From contig NC_088347.1 in assembly GCF_036884655.1 (NCBI RefSeq), positions 13,264,001-13,328,000 on the forward strand: a stretch of DNA of 64,000 nucleotides, written 5' to 3'. Both the position numbers and the translations under genes were made by a program. The notes beneath the pieces were generated by a model, which saw only the letters and a program-made list of their open reading frames with translations, did not search any database and was not told the DNA's origin. Below are positions 60,447 to 64,000 of this stretch, one piece after another; the first letter of the stretch is position 1; every line of letters begins with the position of its first letter. Origin of the DNA: Musa acuminata AAA Group. Taxonomy: Eukaryota; Streptophyta; Magnoliopsida; Zingiberales; Musaceae.

Positions 60447-63161
60447 GATGATGACAACCACTTGATGACGGAGTTAAACTTAACTCCCGGAGTTTAAACA
60501 AACTCCCCCTATCAATATGCCATATTGATAGAACCTTGAAATCAAACTGAATTCAAGTCATTGCAATATTCATCATGAATACTTGCAACACGTCAACATG
60601 AACATATGCATAAACTTATGCATCACATGTCATGTCATCAACATACTTTCATCAACATACTTCTCCCCCTTTGTCATCAACAAAAAGGAGAAGTATCACA
60701 ATTAAGTGTTTGTGATATTGATTCAACTCATTGCATGAAAAACATAGTATCAAGTTTTATCATCATGCAATCTTGGAGCTAGAAGATTTAGCAAGTGTTA
60801 TATCATGCTTAGAACATTCATGCTATCAAGTTTTAGATATGCAAGTTTTATAGCATATAAGATAGCACTTTTGGTAATGTTCAAGATAGCAAGTTCTATA
60901 TTATGCAAGCTAGCAAATTAGAGATGTTCAAGAAGGCAACTCTTGCTTCTTGAAAATTTTGCTCATTTTGCTAGATGCGCAAGTTAGCATTTTTGCCTCT
61001 TGAGATAGGCAAGATAGCACATTTTCTTCTTTTGAGATAGCAACTTTTTGCTTCTCTTTAGACCAACAAGCTAGCAATTTTTATGATATACAAGTTTCAC
61101 AATATATAAGCTAGCAAAAATTTCGAAAGCAAATGCAAGATAAATTTCTTGTGTAAGCTCATGATTCTTGCTTCCTATTGCAATGTGCAAATTGCAAGTT
61201 TTGCTTCTTGAGATATTCAAGATAGTGATGTTCAAGAAGACAATTTTTCTTCTTGAAATAAGCAAGTTAGCAATCTTTGCTTCTTAAAATAGGCAAGCTC
61301 GCAATCAAGTTTTTGCATCTTCTTGACTTGTACAAGCTAGCTATCTCCCCCTTTGTCATTGTAAAAAAGAAAGAGAGAATACAGTTTTGTAGTTCTCTTT
61401 TCCTTTTACAACGATTTCAAAATCATGACAAATGATGAATAATCAAGTTATGAATGTCAAGATAATTTTTCATCATGAATATTTTATCATTGCATGCATC
61501 ATTATCATAAATAGAAGTATTACATGCATGATATCATATCACCATTCATAATTACATTAATATTTCAATATAACAATTTCTTCTCAAAATGTGTAACTTG
61601 GCACTCATAGCATTTTAAATCATGATTTACATCATATGCAATATATCACATCATAATTAGAAATCACAAGTATTGCATGCATAATTGCACATCATAAATG
61701 TTTCATATCATGATGGTATCAATTTTGTCAAATTATATCCTACCATGCATGATCAAAACTTCTCCCCGTTTTATCATTGAAAACAAGAAGAAAGTAGGGG
61801 GAAGAGCATAAAAGTGTTAAATATTTCAATCATTTCAAGGCATTTACATCATAGATCAAGTCATGATTCGTGATTCATCTTAAAGCAAGTTAGTTTTCAA
61901 TCATCACATAAGGCATTCAAGGAATTTTTGAAACATAAGAGAATGATTAATTTAAGCATACAATGTTTCAATCCAATTTAAGTCATGAATATCAAAGTTT
62001 TTATATTGTGAGTATCGATTCATGACTACCACAAGATATTATTTGTGACTTCAATTTTGCAAGATCAAGATTATGATTTAGATAAAACTTATTCGAATTA
62101 AATCATTAACTTGAAGTTCATAATCAAGTCATTAAAATTAATTTCGAGATTCATAAAATATCATGAAATCATTAATCTCGATCAAATGGGAAAAGCATTT
62201 TTTAAGAGATTCTTTTTCATCTAAGCATGCCTTAGTCTTTATATGCCAAATTAAGATAAGCATAAGGCAAAGAAATCTTGTATTATATGATATCAAGGCT
62301 CATGATTCATTTGAAAAGATATAGTACAAAGAGCAACTTGAAACATTCTTATCAAAGATCACATTTTAAAATATTCCAAGTTTCAAGATATCAATATGAC
62401 ACTTCATTGAATTGCATTTCATTTGAAGAAACCCTTTTTGATAGATGTAGGGAGCATAATGAACGATCTTGATTTATAAAGAGCTTCATGTTATAATTAT
62501 CAAGATCATGATTATGATTATTCTCCTTAGCAAAGAATCACAAAAGCACTTTATTTTTGCATAAGAAATCTCATTGTGTTATGATTTATAAATTCTTTTT
62601 CTGCACATGAATCATAGGAGATATGAATGTGAAACAAATCTTTGCAGGCAAAAACACTATCATTCATATTTCAAGATGGAGTTTATAAGCATGAATCATT
62701 TCATCAAATCCATTTTAGAAAAATATTTTTCATAAGTGTATGAGAAAATCTGATTGTTAGGATACCAATTGTTAAGTGAATCCGAAAATGAAATTAACAC
62801 TTTCATATATTCAAACATGATTTTTGCTATAGATCTTGAAATTAAGTCAAGAAGATCAAACAAGCTCATGATCATGGATAACTTAAAATCACATGCATAA
62901 AATTGTTAATAACCATTTCAAATTACATCTTTATGCATTACTTTAAATCAAACGTGATTTCATTCAACAATGTTAATCAAACATGATACACATTATTACT
63001 TCTTAACCATGATCAAAATCATTTTGTTTGTTTATCATAAAATATGCAATATTATTTTCGAAATTATCAGCATGATCATAATTTTTGTATTTTTATTTTT
63101 AAACATGTAATTTTCAAGAAAATTAATTCTAAACTAAAAAAGAAAATATATCATGAAAGCA
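60447..63161 (-). other. Element J AT-rich spacer with hairpin, PPT-like motifs and repeat array
   Basis: The perfect hairpin is at 60509-60531. PPT-like CTCCCCCTTTGTC lies at 60663-60675 and 61345-61357, with an AAGCTAGCAA-type array between. AT-rich DNA without a supported gene runs to 63161. Large parts match element BC (for example 62270-62760 with 30130-30630). Confidence 0.75.
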
Positions 63162-64000
63162 TCAAGTAATTTCAAAATAAACCAAAGGCATTTTAATTAC
63201 CTCAATGTCGTAGGCTAGTAAGGCGTAGTTTGCCGCCTTGCTTTTGTTGACTTTCTCTTCTTCGGAGGAGCTCGATTCATCCCAATTTTTGTTCTTCTTC
63301 TTGTGTTTAAAGCAAGTAGTTCGATTGCTTTTTAATTTTCGTTTCATTTGTAGTTTAAGTTCACCATCACTTGAGCTTATGCTCGAGTGGTCTTCAAATG
63401 TTCTATGTCCCAAATCCTTCCTGTTCTTTGGAAGGTTGGTTTGTTCATCATTGTCCTCATCACTTGAGTCATCGCTCAAGTGGCATTCATTTGTCCAGAG
63501 TTCCAAATCCTTCCTGTTCTTTGGAAGGTCATTGAGTTCAATATGTTCATCATGTGCATTGTGCACCATTTCATATGTCATTAATGAACCAATTAGTTCT
63601 TCAAGTGGTAAGTTGTTTAGGTTTTTTGATTCTTGAATAGCAGTTACTTTTGAATCCCAAGTTTTAGAAAGTGAGTGCAAAACTTTGTTAACGAGTTCAA
63701 AATCCGAAAAGCTTTTACCAAGTGATTTTAAACCATTGACGACATCCGTAAAACGGGTGTACATGTCAACAATGGTTTCGCTTGGTTTCATATGAAAAAG
63801 TTCGAAATCATGCAGTAAAATATTAACTTTCGAGTCTTTGACTCTACTAGTTCCCTCGTGCGTGATTTCAAGAGTGCGCCAAATATCGAAAGCCGTTTCG
63901 CACAAAGAAACCCGATTGAACTCATCTTTGTCCAAAGCGCAAAATAAGGCATTCATAGCCTTTGCGTTTAAAGAAAAATACTTTTTCCCCAAATCCGACC
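63162..64000 (-). CDS. Gag of element J, open through the window end (partial)
   Basis: An uninterrupted frame of about 279 codons continues beyond base 64000, where the N-terminus should lie. It has KYFSLNAKAMNALFCALDKD, FDIWRTLEITHEGTSRVKDS, SETIVDMYTRFTDVVNGLKS, two LPKNRKDL repeats with acidic runs, then CFKHKKKNKNWDESSSS and a stop after VYFEIT. The retroviral-type zinc knuckle is cut short. It is the only gag in the window without a visible stop or shift, so this element may be the most recent one or still make Gag. Confidence 0.85.
   Translation of the reverse strand, partial: SDLGKKYFSLNAKAMNALFCALDKDEFNRVSLCETAFDIWRTLEITHEGTSRVKDSKVNILLHDFELFHMKPSETIVDMYTRFTDVVNGLKSLGKSFSDFELVNKVLHSLSKTWDSKVTAIQESKNLNNLPLEELIGSLMTYEMVHNAHDEHIELNDLPKNRKDLELWTNECHLSDDSSDEDNDEQTNLPKNRKDLGHRTFEDHSSISSSDGELKLQMKRKLKSNRTTCFKHKKKNKNWDESSSSEEEKVNKSKAANYALLAYDIEVIKMPLVYFEIT

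Larger units (their letters stand above)
57927..64000 (-). mobile_element. Gag-only Sirevirus-like element J, 3' LTR to gag, runs off the window
   Basis: 3' LTR (57927-60432), PPT, hairpin, AT-rich spacer and gag on the minus strand. The gag passes the window end, so the PBS and 5' LTR are not seen. It has the same layout and high similarity to element BC, and no pol between gag and spacer. It inserted into the RT of element I. The target duplication can only be guessed (CTGAA at 57922-57926). Confidence 0.9.

Overview
This is plant nuclear DNA, most likely from a monocot and plausibly from the banana family (Musa/Ensete). The lineage is an inference from the GC-rich, many-intron H+-ATPase gene and from the dominance of Sirevirus-type (SIRE/Maximus-like) Ty1/copia elements. 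I could not run a database search. One host gene looks intact. Almost everything else is retrotransposon sequence, much of it nested.

Region 1 (1-8341). A complete, decayed Tork-type copia element lies on the minus strand (144-5368, TSD GTTTT). Next to it are the last two exons of a proteasome beta-3 subunit gene on the plus strand (5838-6434). They carry a damaged splice acceptor and a 4-nt insertion at the C-terminal end, so this looks like a pseudogene or a decaying allele. An old LTR-like remnant and pyrimidine-rich DNA follow.

Region 2 (8342-12700). A 13-exon gene on the minus strand encodes a full-length plasma-membrane H+-ATPase (P3A type, 956 residues). All catalytic motifs and the C-terminal YTV 14-3-3 site are present. 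It is tail-to-tail with the proteasome remnant. A TATA-like box and leader lie upstream of its start.

Region 3 (12761-17743). AT-rich intergenic DNA, fragments of at least two LTR types, and the 3' end of a chromovirus-like Ty3/gypsy element.

Region 4 (17744-64000). A nest of long-LTR Sirevirus-like copia elements and two copies of one Ty3/gypsy family. Boundaries, target-site duplications, PBS and PPT sites can be read directly for several of them. Element BC (26188-34321, TSD CCCCC) sits inside gypsy copy 1. Element EF (39061-45596, TSD GGTTT) sits inside an older LTR (D), which itself sits in gypsy copy 2. Element GH (48386 onward) is interrupted by element I (54369), which is interrupted by element J (57927 to the window end).

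The most interesting pattern is that BC, EF, GH and J are built alike. Each has long LTRs, a gag reading frame whose zinc knuckle is cut short, no protease/integrase/RT/RNase H, and then an AT-rich spacer. That spacer carries a GCTAGC-type repeat array, several polypurine-tract-like motifs and a hairpin with 11-bp arms near the 3' LTR. They look like one non-autonomous, gag-only family. The two related copies that keep pol (A and I) have shorter LTRs and lack the array and hairpin, and could represent the mobilising partner.
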